Of a DNA stretch of 28,234 bases, positions 18,916 to 27,192 are shown one piece after another; position 1 is the first letter of the stretch, and each line of letters opens with the position of its first letter. The notes beneath the pieces were generated by a model. The model searched no databases. It saw only the letters and a program-made list of their open reading frames with translations, and was not told the DNA's origin. The stretch spans positions 1-28,234 of the forward strand of contig DATGIQ010000095.1 of assembly GCA_035295665.1 (NCBI GenBank), given 5' to 3'. The DNA is from DATGIQ01 sp035295665 (GTDB taxonomy: Bacteria > Planctomycetota > Planctomycetia > Gemmatales > Gemmataceae). The position numbers were made by a program, and so were the translations under genes.

Positions 18916-19289
18916 GGCTCCGCCCATCTCTCGACGACCTAACGCGAAGCGATTGCTCCCTGATCCATGCACGCATTATGGCGGTCGCATGAGCAGACAT
19001 CCTTGGGAGCTGTCGCGGTTTCCGCTTCGAATTCGGCGAGCAATTGCTGGAGATCCGCATTGGTTTCTAAATTACTACACGCTCCGGCGAAGGATGCCCC
19101 GTTTCGTATCGCGGCAGTCCGCAGAACCGCGTGGAGCCCACACGGCTCTGCGGACTGCCGCGAAACAGTCAGCAATCATCTCCATCTCGGTCTTGCTCGC
19201 CGGTCCCCACTCTGGGATAATCCGCCGCGATCGTTGCGGATCATCGGCAGTGACTTGTCGCCAATAACCAGGGAAGGGAGAAACAAGCG
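18916..19289. other. 374-base intergenic stretch with a strong hairpin
   Basis: No convincing gene. A minus-strand frame (18939-19175, TTG start inside the hairpin) has a natural-looking stretch NLETNADLQQLLAEFEAE and a cysteine-rich end, and could be the remnant of a small gene, but no ribosome site or family supports it. The hairpin at 19110-19162 dominates the region. Confidence 0.5.
19101..19168. repeat. near-perfect inverted repeat, 20-bp stem
   Basis: Bases 19110-19129 and 19143-19162 are reverse complements with one mismatch around a 13-base loop; flanking GTTTCG and CGAAAC extend the symmetry. GCAG recurs at a 7-base interval within the left arm and GCGGACT resembles the GGACTAC units elsewhere, so it may be a degenerate member of the heptamer elements. 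It may also end the sulfurtransferase transcript. Confidence 0.75.
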
Positions 19290-19772
19290 ATGGCCAATCC
19301 GGTGAAGCGGGTTCCAGAAGGATTCCATACCGTAACGCCGCATCTCGTTGTGCGTGGTGCTTCCGAGGCGATTGAGTTTTACAAGAAGGCATTCGGCGCA
19401 CAGGAACTGAGTCGCGCGCCGGCGCCCGACGGAAAATCGCTCATTCACGCCATGCTCCAAATTGGCGACTCGCGAATTTTCCTGAATGATGAGTTCCCGG
19501 ACCGGGACGTCTTGTCGCCGCTCGGCTTGAAGCGCTCGCCGGTTACGATCCACTTGTATGTCCAGGACGCCGACCGCGTGTTTCAGCAGGCGACCCAGGC
19601 CGGGGCCCGCGTCGTCATGCCGCTCGCTGATCAATTCTGGGGCGACCGCTACGGTATCCTCGCCGATCCGTATGGCCATCATTGGTCCATTGGTTCGCAC
19701 GTCAAGGACGTGAGCCCCGCCGATATGCAAAAAGCAGCCGCGGCGGCGTGTGCGCAAATGGCCCATCGTTAG
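19290..19772 (+). CDS. VOC-superfamily (PhnB/glyoxalase-like) protein
   Basis: 160 residues, a single PhnB-like module. It has TPHLVVRGASEAIEFYKKAFGA (~15-36), MLQIGDSRIFLNDE (~54-68) and the second half VTIHLYVQDADRVFQQATQAGARVVMPLADQFWGDRYGILADPYGHHWSIGS-type elements (~85-137, cited by position). Such proteins are metal-dependent lyases/dioxygenases or binding proteins; the substrate is not predictable. AGGGAAGGGAG precedes the ATG. The DUF5655 gene follows after 26 bases, probably in one operon. Confidence 0.88.
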   Translation: MANPVKRVPEGFHTVTPHLVVRGASEAIEFYKKAFGAQELSRAPAPDGKSLIHAMLQIGDSRIFLNDEFPDRDVLSPLGLKRSPVTIHLYVQDADRVFQQATQAGARVVMPLADQFWGDRYGILADPYGHHWSIGSHVKDVSPADMQKAAAAACAQMAHR

Positions 19773-19798
19773 CCGGTTCCCGGGAAAGGGGTTCGATC

Positions 19799-20434
19799 AT
19801 GCCACACACATCCCATTCGGCAAGGGGAAAATCCATCTACAGCGTGCACCCCGGCGTGGCCATGGTCCAGGATTGGATCGCCCAGCTGCCGCAGAAGACG
19901 GGGAGATCCTTGGAGGAATGGATTGCGCTCGTCCAAGAATCGGGGCCGGCAACGGAGCAAGAGCGTCGCGAGTGGCTGAAGAAGGAACACGGTCTGGGGA
20001 CCAATTCCGCTTGGTGGATTGCGGAGCGCGCCGACGGCAAGGGGACGGACGGAGACGATCCGGAAACGTATCTCAAAGCCGCTGAGCAATACGTCGAAGC
20101 GATGTTCGCAGGTCCCAAGGCCGGCCTGCGCCCTATCTATGATGCTTTACTCAAACTCGGCTTCGAGCTTGGCGAAGACGTTCGCGTTTGCCCGTGCAAA
20201 ACCATCGTCCCCCTGTACCGCAATCACGTATTTGCACAGATTAAGCCGGCGACGCGAACGCGGATCGATTTCGGCTTCGCCCTCGGCAATCGCAAGGCCA
20301 CGGGGCGACTCATCGACACGGGGGGATTCGCCAAGAAGGACCGGATCACGCACCGTATCCCGATCACGTCCCTTGCGGAGATTGACCAAGAGGTGAAGCA
20401 GTGGCTTAAAACGGCTTACGATCTCGACGCGTAA
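19799..20434 (+). CDS. DUF4287 / DUF5655 domain protein
   Basis: 211 residues. The N-terminal half (~20-70) has TGRSLEEWIALVQESGP and REWLKKEHGLGTNSAWWIAE, matching the DUF4287 pattern. The C-terminal half (~90-210) has AGLRPIYDALLKLG, VCPCKTIVPLYRNHVFAQIKP and RIDFGFAL, typical of DUF5655. Neither domain has an established function; the C-terminal part looks like a small-molecule or nucleic-acid binding fold. The start is ATG 19799 with AAAGGGG upstream. It sits 26 bases after the VOC gene, a pairing that suggests co-expression. Confidence 0.8.
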   Translation: MPHTSHSARGKSIYSVHPGVAMVQDWIAQLPQKTGRSLEEWIALVQESGPATEQERREWLKKEHGLGTNSAWWIAERADGKGTDGDDPETYLKAAEQYVEAMFAGPKAGLRPIYDALLKLGFELGEDVRVCPCKTIVPLYRNHVFAQIKPATRTRIDFGFALGNRKATGRLIDTGGFAKKDRITHRIPITSLAEIDQEVKQWLKTAYDLDA

Positions 20435-20475
20435 AACGTAGGGGGGCCGCCCGGCGCTGGAGTCCGCACGGACAG

Positions 20476-20979
20476 TCACCGTGTCCAGGGAGGCGGATAA
20501 CCTCCGCGGGCGTAGCGCTGGGCCATCTCCAGATAATGGGCACAAGTCGTGCGGGTCCGATCGAGCTCTTGCTGGCTAATCTCCCGGACGACTTTGCCCG
20601 GCATGCCCATGACCACGGACCGGGCCGGGATGCGCCGCCCTTCCGTCACCAACGCTCCCGCGGCGATCAGGCACTCTTCCCCGATCTCGCAGCCCGACAG
20701 GAGCCGGGCACCAATCCCGATGAGCGTCTCCCGACCGATATGCTTTCCGTGCAGGACGGCCCCGTGTCCGACCACGACCCCTTCTTCGATGTCCTGGGGC
20801 GCATCGTAATCGGTGTGGATCACACAACCGTCCTGGATATTGACCCGTGGCCCGAGCGTGATGCGGGCCAGATCACCGCGGACGACCGAACCAAACCAAA
20901 TGTTCACGCCAGGGGCCAGGACGACGTCTCCGGTAACAACCGCGCCTTGGGCGATGTAATAATCCTGAATCGATTGCAT
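20476..20979 (-). CDS. gamma-class carbonic anhydrase / left-handed beta-helix protein
   Basis: 167 residues of hexapeptide repeats forming a left-handed beta-helix. The metal ligands of the gamma class are present: H55 (CVIHTD), H72 and H77 (GHGAVLHG), with the conserved VVRGD near 32-36. It probably hydrates CO2 reversibly as a trimer; some family members are inactive or have other roles. ATG at 20979 (GAAGGTG upstream) is preferred to the ORF extension to 21057. The gene lies tail to tail with the DUF5655 gene, 41 bases apart. Confidence 0.9.
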   Translation of the reverse strand: MQSIQDYYIAQGAVVTGDVVLAPGVNIWFGSVVRGDLARITLGPRVNIQDGCVIHTDYDAPQDIEEGVVVGHGAVLHGKHIGRETLIGIGARLLSGCEIGEECLIAAGALVTEGRRIPARSVVMGMPGKVVREISQQELDRTRTTCAHYLEMAQRYARGGYPPPWTR

Positions 20980-21089
20980 CGGGCACCTTCTGAGAGCGGC
21001 AGGGAGCACACCGTGGTTCCCAACAGAGAAGCATTGTATGCCGTCGACTCTCTCCATAGAACACCCTCACTTCAGATTGCCGAGGCCAT

Positions 21090-21935
21090 GTGCCGCATCC
21101 CGTGAACACGACGGCTTGTTTCTTCCCGTTTGATCTGTTCGGCAGTGCCGGTTGCCGCGGCGGCGCCGACTTGCTGGCAGATGCGTTTCGGGAAATGCTG
21201 GTCGACAACCGCCGCGAACGCCTGCCGACCCGTGCCCGGGCCTATACCGGCAAGGTGCGGATGCGGGAGTTCACCTTCGGCACGCTGCCTGCCTATCAGG
21301 ACTGGCGCGGCCAAGCTCGCCGGGCCGTCCGCCAGGTCTTCCGTAGAGACGATTTCCTCTTGTGGGTCACCGGCAATCACCTCGGCGTGCTCCCGGTTTA
21401 TGACGAGCTGGCCCGTGAGCATGCGAGTACCTTGGTCGTGCAGCTCGATGCCCACCTCGATGTCTATAACCTCTCCGATTGCACCGCGGAACTGTCGCAC
21501 GGCAACTTCCTGCTCCACTGCGCCGGGAAGTTGCCGGCCATCTGGAATTTGGGCAGCCGCGAACTCCTGCTGCGCCCGGAATACGTGGGGCAGTATTACC
21601 AGTGTGTCGTTCCGGCGGCCGCGTTTGCGGTGGATCCCGAGCCGGCCCTGCTTCAGCTGCGTGAAGTGAGTCGAAAGGCCCAGCGCGTTTTCCTTGACCT
21701 CGATTGCGATGTTTTCGACCCCGCCTTTTTCCCTGGCGTCACCCATCCACTCCCATTCGGCCTGAGCACGCAGCAAGTGCTCCGCATCATCGCAGCAGCC
21801 TGGTCGGAGCGTGTCGTTGGCCTGGCCATCTCAGAATTTGATCCGGGGCGCGATCGCAATGATCAAAGCCTGTCGACGCTGGTGTGGCTCGTTGAGCATA
21901 TCTTGTTGAAATGTTACGAGTCCGACGAGAAGTGA
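21090..21935 (+). CDS. arginase/agmatinase-fold (ureohydrolase) protein
   Basis: 281 residues with the binuclear-manganese site of ureohydrolases: H97 (in TGNHL, where GGDHS is usual), D120-A-H122-L-D124, and D205/D207 in DLDCDVFDP, plus E249 in EFDPGRD. SHGNF at 136-140 corresponds to the substrate-side histidine segment. It is predicted to hydrolyse a guanidino or formimino compound; arginase, agmatinase and formimidoglutamase cannot be told apart. It begins at GTG 21090; the ATG at 21088 is in another frame. The altered GNHL motif is unusual but keeps the metal ligand. Confidence 0.85.
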   Translation: MPHPVNTTACFFPFDLFGSAGCRGGADLLADAFREMLVDNRRERLPTRARAYTGKVRMREFTFGTLPAYQDWRGQARRAVRQVFRRDDFLLWVTGNHLGVLPVYDELAREHASTLVVQLDAHLDVYNLSDCTAELSHGNFLLHCAGKLPAIWNLGSRELLLRPEYVGQYYQCVVPAAAFAVDPEPALLQLREVSRKAQRVFLDLDCDVFDPAFFPGVTHPLPFGLSTQQVLRIIAAAWSERVVGLAISEFDPGRDRNDQSLSTLVWLVEHILLKCYESDEK

Positions 21936-22047
21936 TCTCGCAGCCGACGCGAATCTCATGCCAGGCCGTCCGTGGCCGGCGAGCGTGACCTATACTCCTG
22001 GAGGAATCGGAACCGAGAAGCCCGAGCCCAAACGGGGAGGCAACCGC

Positions 22048-23250
22048 ATGAAACCGTCCACAACCGACTCACCGGATGTCATGACACTCCAGATCCGCCG
22101 TGATAATTCCGGCCGCGCCTCAATCCCTGATATCGACGTGGAAACTGCTATTCCGGCGGCAGAAACTGCCCCGCTGCCGGAAACTACTCCCCCCGCAGAA
22201 ACCACTCCCGCAGCTCCGCCTTGCCCGCGGTGCGGCGGCAGGTTGACCAACCCGGAGGGGCTTGGTTGGTGCCCGGGCTGTGGATATTGCCGGTCGCTGG
22301 AACAGGACGCCAACAAGGCCGCCCTGGCAGCACCGCCGGTTGCCCGGCGACCGTCTCCCTTCGGTGTGGTCGAATTCGTGGAAGTGCTCGGGAAGCTGCC
22401 GCGCTGGTTGTGGGTTCTTCTGGGCGGCACGGCCATTTTGGTCGTCGGCTCGTTTGGTGCAGACTTCGTGCTGGAACCGAATTCACTCGCGCGCGCGCTG
22501 TGGAGCTCGGTCCAACTTGCACTGGGCGTAATTGCCCTGCTGGCCGCACAGGTCTGGGCCTTTCTCCTGCTGGCCCCCGAAAGCGAGCACATGAGTGCCA
22601 AGGACCTGATCTTATCAGCACGGCTTTGGAGCATGACGTGCCGCCGCCTGCCCAAGACCAGGCCACAGGTCTGGCTGGGGGCATGGGGCATGGTTGCGGG
22701 GACCTGTGCGGTCCTTGTGGTTGGTGGGCTCGACTACTGGTATCAGTTTTACAAGCCGAAAAAACTGGTCGACCGGGGCTTGCTGGCAATGATCCAAGAT
22801 GCGGCAAATAAAGCCCACAAGAAGAACCAGTCGATGGAAGAGGCGTTGGACGAACTTGCGGGAAAGCAGGATCTCGCCAAGAAGAAGGATGAGCCAAAGA
22901 AGGAAACCAAGGACGATCGACGGCCGGTTGTGGATTGTGTAATCGTCGGCTACACCGTAGCGACCAACCAGAAACTGGGCAAAGAACGGATAACGAGCTT
23001 GATGCTGGCGACGCTGATCGATGGCAAGATCAAATTCGCAGGCGTGGTGCGGCGGGGATTTGAAGGACGGGCCTCGGATGACCTGCTCAGGCGGCTGACT
23101 CCGTTGGTTCAGAACGAGCCCTTCATCCGGGGTCTAAATACCCAGGCCATCTGGGTCAAGCCGAAGGTGTTCTGCGAAATCCGCCAGTCCGGATTCGACG
23201 CCGATGGCCATTTGAAGGATCCCAATTTCAAGGATCTGCTATCGGAATGA
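22048..23250 (+). CDS. membrane-anchored zinc-ribbon protein with a C-terminal DNA-ligase-like OB domain
   Basis: 400 residues. Order: Pro/Thr-rich tail (~35-58); zinc ribbon CPRC...CPGC (C59, C62, C75, C78); three hydrophobic segments (~119-138, ~150-176, ~209-230); a charged Lys/Glu coiled-coil-like linker (~236-292); and a C-terminal domain (293-400). The last domain follows the pattern of the OB-fold C-terminus of ATP-dependent (LigD-type) ligases: a VIVGYT strand, LMLATLIDGKIKFAGVV with RRGF, a DDLLRRLTPL helix, IWVKPKVFCEI, and DADGHLKDPNFKDLL at the end. No KxDG adenylation domain or closing RxDK motif is present, so it cannot ligate DNA. ATG 22048 has GGGAGG 7 bases upstream. It may bind nucleic acid or protein at the membrane. 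Confidence 0.65.
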   Translation: MKPSTTDSPDVMTLQIRRDNSGRASIPDIDVETAIPAAETAPLPETTPPAETTPAAPPCPRCGGRLTNPEGLGWCPGCGYCRSLEQDANKAALAAPPVARRPSPFGVVEFVEVLGKLPRWLWVLLGGTAILVVGSFGADFVLEPNSLARALWSSVQLALGVIALLAAQVWAFLLLAPESEHMSAKDLILSARLWSMTCRRLPKTRPQVWLGAWGMVAGTCAVLVVGGLDYWYQFYKPKKLVDRGLLAMIQDAANKAHKKNQSMEEALDELAGKQDLAKKKDEPKKETKDDRRPVVDCVIVGYTVATNQKLGKERITSLMLATLIDGKIKFAGVVRRGFEGRASDDLLRRLTPLVQNEPFIRGLNTQAIWVKPKVFCEIRQSGFDADGHLKDPNFKDLLSE

Positions 23251-23265
23251 TGATGCTGGATCGAC

Positions 23266-24051
23266 TCATCCCGTGGCGGGTCCGAACACCAACTCGTAAC
23301 CCACCGTCAGGATGGCGGCGTCGATGACGAGGTGGCTGATCCAGGACGAGTAAATCGTACCGGTGCGGTGATATAGCCACGCCCACATCGCACCGCCGGC
23401 CGCAACACAGAGCGCGAATGGCAAGGCGGCGGCAAAAAAGTGCTGCGGCAAATAGACGGCCAGCACGATCACGTGATGAGCCATGAAGGCTAACGCCGAT
23501 AACGCAATCGCCAGGGCCACGGGAAGCCGCCGCCTCAATTCGCCGAACACGAACCAGCGCCAGTAATACTCTTCCATCAGCGAGTGAAATCCAGCCAAGA
23601 ACACAGCCAGCCCCAGATATCGTCCTGGCGTCTGGGCGTGGAACAGAATCAACTTGTCACGGATTCGCCCCGGCAGATCGGCCAGAATGGGGCTGTTCTT
23701 CAAGAGGCCGTGATAGGTGCCCAGGATCAGCGCCGTCACGGCGATCCCGAACACCAGCCCGATGGATAAACCTTGGAAGCTCGGCACGGCGGGGCGGAGG
23801 CGGCGGCGTTCCACTCTCAGCAACCAAAAAATGGGAAAGCCAAACTGAATCACCTTGCCGGCCAGGTACGCCGCCAACGCAGCGGCGGAAGGCCTCCCAG
23901 TCTCTCGCATCGGCTGCGCGAGGACAACGAAGTACAGCCAGGCCATCACCGCGGGAAAGCACATGGCGAAGATCAGGGCAGATCCGTGGAGGACGGCGAA
24001 GAAGCCCGTGGGTGGGGGCGCCGCTGGTACATTGGGAACATCTCGGTTCAC
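23266..24051 (-). CDS. CPBP family intramembrane metalloprotease
   Basis: 261 residues with about seven or eight membrane helices. The CPBP (Abi/CAAX-like) motifs are clear: EEYYWR (160-165), a pair of histidines in FMAHH (H192, H193) and a third motif SHLVIDAA (H240). Family members cleave prenylated or other membrane proteins or process bacteriocin-like peptides; the substrate here is unknown. It begins with GTG at 24051, one base after the PNP stop, so it is coupled to that gene. It is convergent with the OB-domain protein, 15 bases apart. Confidence 0.88.
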   Translation of the reverse strand: MNRDVPNVPAAPPPTGFFAVLHGSALIFAMCFPAVMAWLYFVVLAQPMRETGRPSAAALAAYLAGKVIQFGFPIFWLLRVERRRLRPAVPSFQGLSIGLVFGIAVTALILGTYHGLLKNSPILADLPGRIRDKLILFHAQTPGRYLGLAVFLAGFHSLMEEYYWRWFVFGELRRRLPVALAIALSALAFMAHHVIVLAVYLPQHFFAAALPFALCVAAGGAMWAWLYHRTGTIYSSWISHLVIDAAILTVGYELVFGPATG

Positions 24052-24052
24052 G

Positions 24053-24880
24053 CTAGCCCTTCATCTCGCCGATGACGCGCCGCACCAGGATGCGCAATTG
24101 CTTCTCCGCCGCATTGGCCGTTGCGACGATTTCTTCCAGAGAAACCGGTTCCAGGGCGTCGGGCAGGCAGACATCGGTAATCACCGACAAACCGAGATTG
24201 CGCAGCCCGCAATGAACGCCGACAATCACTTCCGGCACCGTGGACATGCCGACCACGTCTGCCCCGATGCCGCGCAGGAAGCGATATTCGGCCCGTGTTT
24301 CCAGGTTGGGTCCCGAGACGGCCACGAATACGCCCTTGTGGCAAACGATTTTTTCCTCCCGAGCGACCCGCTGCGTCAGAGCGATCAATTCCCGATCGTA
24401 GGCCCAGCACATGTCGGGAAACCGGGGCCCAAGCCGGTCATCATTTTTGCCGATAAGCGGATTGTCGCCGAGGAGATTGATGTGGTCTTCGATGACCATG
24501 AGATCGCCTTTGCCGAATTGCGGGTTCATGCCCCCACAGGCGTTGCTGACGATGAGCACTTCGCAGCCCAGCGCTCGAAAAACCCGCACAGGAAGGGTGA
24601 TTTGCTGGAGGGAATAGCCTTCGTAGTAATGGAAACGTCCTTCCATAGCCACGACGCCTTTTCCAGAGAGCCGGCCGCATACCAGGCGGCCGGCGTGCGA
24701 ATGGACGGTCGTCCGGGGAAAGTGGGGAATCTCTTCATAGGGAAGCCGGACGTCGGTTTCGATATCTTCGGCGAGGCCGCCCAGCCCGGTGCCCAAAATG
24801 ATGCCGATGCGCGGCTGCGTCGGCCAATGTCCGCGAATGAAAGCGCTGGCTTCCTGGATTTGTTCGTATAGGTGCAGCAT
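24053..24880 (-). CDS. trimeric purine nucleoside phosphorylase (PNP/MTAP family)
   Basis: 275 residues. It cleaves purine nucleosides with phosphate to base and ribose-1-phosphate. Motifs: GTGLGGLAEDI (~30-40), HAGRLVCG (62-69), FHYYEGYS, VSNACGGMNPQFG (~111-123), AVSGPNLETRAE with E194, and GMSTVPEVIVG. In place of the asparagine that binds the 6-oxo purine (LITN in human PNP), it has aspartate D236 (VITD), as in methylthioadenosine phosphorylases. This suggests it may accept adenine nucleosides or MTA. ATG 24880 fits the family N-terminus; no strong ribosome site is seen. A half heptamer element lies upstream. The CPBP protease gene follows directly. Confidence 0.9.
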   Translation of the reverse strand: MLHLYEQIQEASAFIRGHWPTQPRIGIILGTGLGGLAEDIETDVRLPYEEIPHFPRTTVHSHAGRLVCGRLSGKGVVAMEGRFHYYEGYSLQQITLPVRVFRALGCEVLIVSNACGGMNPQFGKGDLMVIEDHINLLGDNPLIGKNDDRLGPRFPDMCWAYDRELIALTQRVAREEKIVCHKGVFVAVSGPNLETRAEYRFLRGIGADVVGMSTVPEVIVGVHCGLRNLGLSVITDVCLPDALEPVSLEEIVATANAAEKQLRILVRRVIGEMKG

Positions 24881-24887
24881 AGCGTTG

Positions 24888-24915
24888 GCCCGTAGTCCAT
24901 CGTCCGCAGTCAGCA
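24888..24915. repeat. half heptamer element (GTCCNNN family)
   Basis: Four consecutive 7-base units, GCCCGTA, GTCCATC, GTCCGCA and GTCAGCA, in the same orientation relative to the PNP gene as the units before nusA. No opposing arm is evident. It abuts the TATAAT box for the divergent GTPase gene. Confidence 0.5.
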
Positions 24916-24918
24916 CAG

Positions 24919-24924
24919 TATAAT
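24919..24924 (+). promoter_or_regulatory. candidate -10 box for the GTPase gene
   Basis: A perfect TATAAT lies about 90 bases upstream of the GTPase start, in the intergenic region divergent from PNP. The -35 zone falls within the heptamer repeat and has no consensus hexamer. Confidence 0.45.
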
Positions 24925-25013
24925 GAGATTTGCCGTCCAAGGAAAGGAGTCCATCGGACGGCGGTTTGGTAAACCACGGCCGGACCGTCGGACCGCTATC
25001 AGGTGGATCAACC

Positions 25014-26006
25014 ATGGCTGCCAACTTGACCCCGCAGTACCTCGAAGCCGAAGCCGACTACAAGCGTGCCCAGAGCGCTGCGGAGCGGTTGGAGTGCTTG
25101 AAGAAAATGTATTCGCTGCTGCCCAAGCACAAGGCCAGTGAAAAACTCCAGGCCGATCTCAAGACGCGGATCAGCGATACGAAGAAAGAAATCGAGCACG
25201 AACGGAAAAGCCCCAAGAAAGTCGGCGTCAGCCACAAGATCCCGAAACAAGGTGCCGGGCAATATGTGGTGCTGGGGGCGCCCAATGTGGGCAAGAGCCG
25301 GCTGTTGACCCGCCTCACCCGGGCAACCCCCGAAGTAGCCCCCTACCCCTTCACCACCCGTGAGCCTCATGCCGGCATGATGGAGTGGGAAGATGTGCGC
25401 GTGCAGCTGATCGACACGCCGCCGATCACGCCCGATTACCTGGAGAGCTATCTGTCGAGTATGGTGCGGGTGGCCGACGCGGCCTTGCTGATGGTCGATC
25501 TTGGCGAAGATGATGGGCCCTTTGCAGCAGAGGCCGTCATCGAGCAGCTCGCAACCACGAAGACCATCTTGACCGGCCAGGTCCCGGCGACCGTGGACGA
25601 TCCGACCATTCATCACACGAAAACGATGCTTGTGGCCAACAAGATTGATCGGCCAGGTGCGGCCGAACGCCTGGAGATCGTGCGCGAATTGTATGGTGCA
25701 CGGTTTCCGATTCACACGATCGCGGCCGAGCAGTCCACAGGTTTGGATGAGCTTCGGACCGCCATTTACCAATTCTTGAACGTGATCCGCGTTTACACCC
25801 GCCAGCCTGGCAAGCCCCCGGATCTCGAATCTCCCTTCACCTGTCCCGTCGGCAGCACGGTCGTGGAAATGGCTGCCCTGGTCCATCGTGATTTCGCGCA
25901 AGGGCTCAAATCGGCCCGGATCTGGGGGACGGGCGTGTACGACGGCCAAACCGTGAAGCGCGACCATGTCCTGCACGACAAGGACATCGTCGAGCTGCAT
26001 TTGTGA
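25014..26006 (+). CDS. DRG/Obg-related GTPase with TGS domain
   Basis: 330 residues. A helical N-terminus (~1-75) resembles that of DRG proteins. The G domain has G1 GAPNVGKS (88-95), TT of G2 near 114-115, G3 as DTPP (134-137, usually DTPG) and G4 NKID (209-212). A C-terminal TGS domain follows (~265-330, CPVGSTVVEMAALVHRDF and KRDHVLHDKDIVEL). Related factors act on ribosomes. ATG 25014 has AGGTGG 7 bases upstream. The DTPP form changes the glycine that senses the gamma phosphate, though G-to-P changes are seen in some members of the wider class. It is followed by the exported repeat protein after 31 bases. Confidence 0.88.
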   Translation: MAANLTPQYLEAEADYKRAQSAAERLECLKKMYSLLPKHKASEKLQADLKTRISDTKKEIEHERKSPKKVGVSHKIPKQGAGQYVVLGAPNVGKSRLLTRLTRATPEVAPYPFTTREPHAGMMEWEDVRVQLIDTPPITPDYLESYLSSMVRVADAALLMVDLGEDDGPFAAEAVIEQLATTKTILTGQVPATVDDPTIHHTKTMLVANKIDRPGAAERLEIVRELYGARFPIHTIAAEQSTGLDELRTAIYQFLNVIRVYTRQPGKPPDLESPFTCPVGSTVVEMAALVHRDFAQGLKSARIWGTGVYDGQTVKRDHVLHDKDIVELHL

Positions 26007-26037
26007 AATCTGCGCCATCCCGCCATATAACATCGGG

Positions 26038-27192
26038 ATGAACACAACACCCTGCGCGAAGCGTGCCGTGATGCTCGTGCTCCTGGCGATCTTGCCAGCC
26101 CCTGCAAGATGTGCAGACCGCCAAGCGGACCCGCTGCTGGCCGCCATCAAGCGGGTCGGCCGGGAAGGTGCGGGCAATGTCGAAGCTCGCAAAGCCTGGC
26201 ACGAGCTGGTCCGGCTCGGCCCGGCTGCGCTGCCGGCGATCTTGGCCGCATTCGATGAGAGCGATCCTACCGTGGCCAACTGGCTCCGTCCGGCCGTCGA
26301 TACGATTGCCGAGCGCGCCCTTGCCGCCCACCAGCCGTTGCCCAAGGCAGAGCTGGAGCAGTTCATTGCTCAGCAAGGACACAGTGGCGTAGCCCGTCGT
26401 CTCGCTTACGAATGGCTGGTACGGATCGATTCTGAGATCCCTGGCCGGCTCCTGCCTGGCATGCTCCACGACCCCAGCCTAGAGCTGCGCCGCGATGCCA
26501 TTGCCCTGGTCCTCAAGGATGCTCGAGAGCGTCTGGACAGGGGTGACAAGTCCGGTGCGACGGCCGCCTTCCGCCAAGCGCTCTCCGGAGTCCGCGACCG
26601 CGATCAGGCGGATGAGATTGCCAAGAATCTCAAGACGTTGGGCGTGGCGGTTGATGTGGCGGCCCACTTCGGCTTCGTTCGCCGTTGGTTGCTAATTGGT
26701 CCCTTCGATAGCAGCGGCGGCAGCGGATTCGAGAGAGCATTCCCGCCTGAAACGGAGATCGACCGCGCTGCCCAGTATTCCGGCAAGAATGCCAAGCCGG
26801 TGCGCTGGACGGGCTACACGACGGCCGATCCCTATGGCGTAGTTGATCTCAACAAAGCCCTCGGCAAATCGATGGGAGCCGCGGCGTATGCATTTGCTGC
26901 AGTCGTTTCGCCAACCGAGCAGCCGGTACAGATTCGCGCCGCTAGCCAAAACGCGATCAGGATCTTCCTGAACGGCAAATTGATTCTCTCCCGTGAGGAA
27001 TACCACCACGGCATGCAAATGGATCAGCACATCGGCAAGGGCACCCTCCGCGCTGGCCGCAACGAGATCCTCATCAAGATTTGCCAGAACGAGCAGCCCG
27101 ACGATTGGGCGCAAAACTGGTCGTTCCAAGTGCGGATTTGCGATTCCACCGGCGGCAGCATTCCGGTGACGGTTTCGGAGGAAAAGCCATGA
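26038..27192 (+). CDS. exported protein: HEAT-like repeats plus C-terminal beta-sandwich
   Basis: 384 residues. A signal sequence (VMLVLLAILPAPARCA, ~11-26) precedes helical HEAT-like repeats (~30-185) and an apparent linker. The C-terminal beta-rich part (~220-384) includes VRRWLLIGPFDSSGGSGFERAFPPE by position and AIRIFLNGKLILSREEYH and AGRNEILIKICQNE, like carbohydrate-binding or PA14/GH2-type sandwich domains. It probably works outside the cytoplasm, perhaps binding polysaccharide. The stop overlaps the next start (ATGA), so it is coupled to the PQQ-like propeller gene, and the two products may act together. No function is established. The ribosome site is weak. Confidence 0.7.
   Translation: MNTTPCAKRAVMLVLLAILPAPARCADRQADPLLAAIKRVGREGAGNVEARKAWHELVRLGPAALPAILAAFDESDPTVANWLRPAVDTIAERALAAHQPLPKAELEQFIAQQGHSGVARRLAYEWLVRIDSEIPGRLLPGMLHDPSLELRRDAIALVLKDARERLDRGDKSGATAAFRQALSGVRDRDQADEIAKNLKTLGVAVDVAAHFGFVRRWLLIGPFDSSGGSGFERAFPPETEIDRAAQYSGKNAKPVRWTGYTTADPYGVVDLNKALGKSMGAAAYAFAAVVSPTEQPVQIRAASQNAIRIFLNGKLILSREEYHHGMQMDQHIGKGTLRAGRNEILIKICQNEQPDDWAQNWSFQVRICDSTGGSIPVTVSEEKP

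Noticed and set aside
18939..19175. Minus-strand 78-codon frame with a natural-looking acidic helix
   Set aside because: Starts inside the palindrome and has no ribosome site or family; kept only as a possible remnant.
25008..26366. 452-codon minus-strand frame opposite the GTPase
   Set aside because: Overlaps an intact conserved gene and shows no domain of its own.
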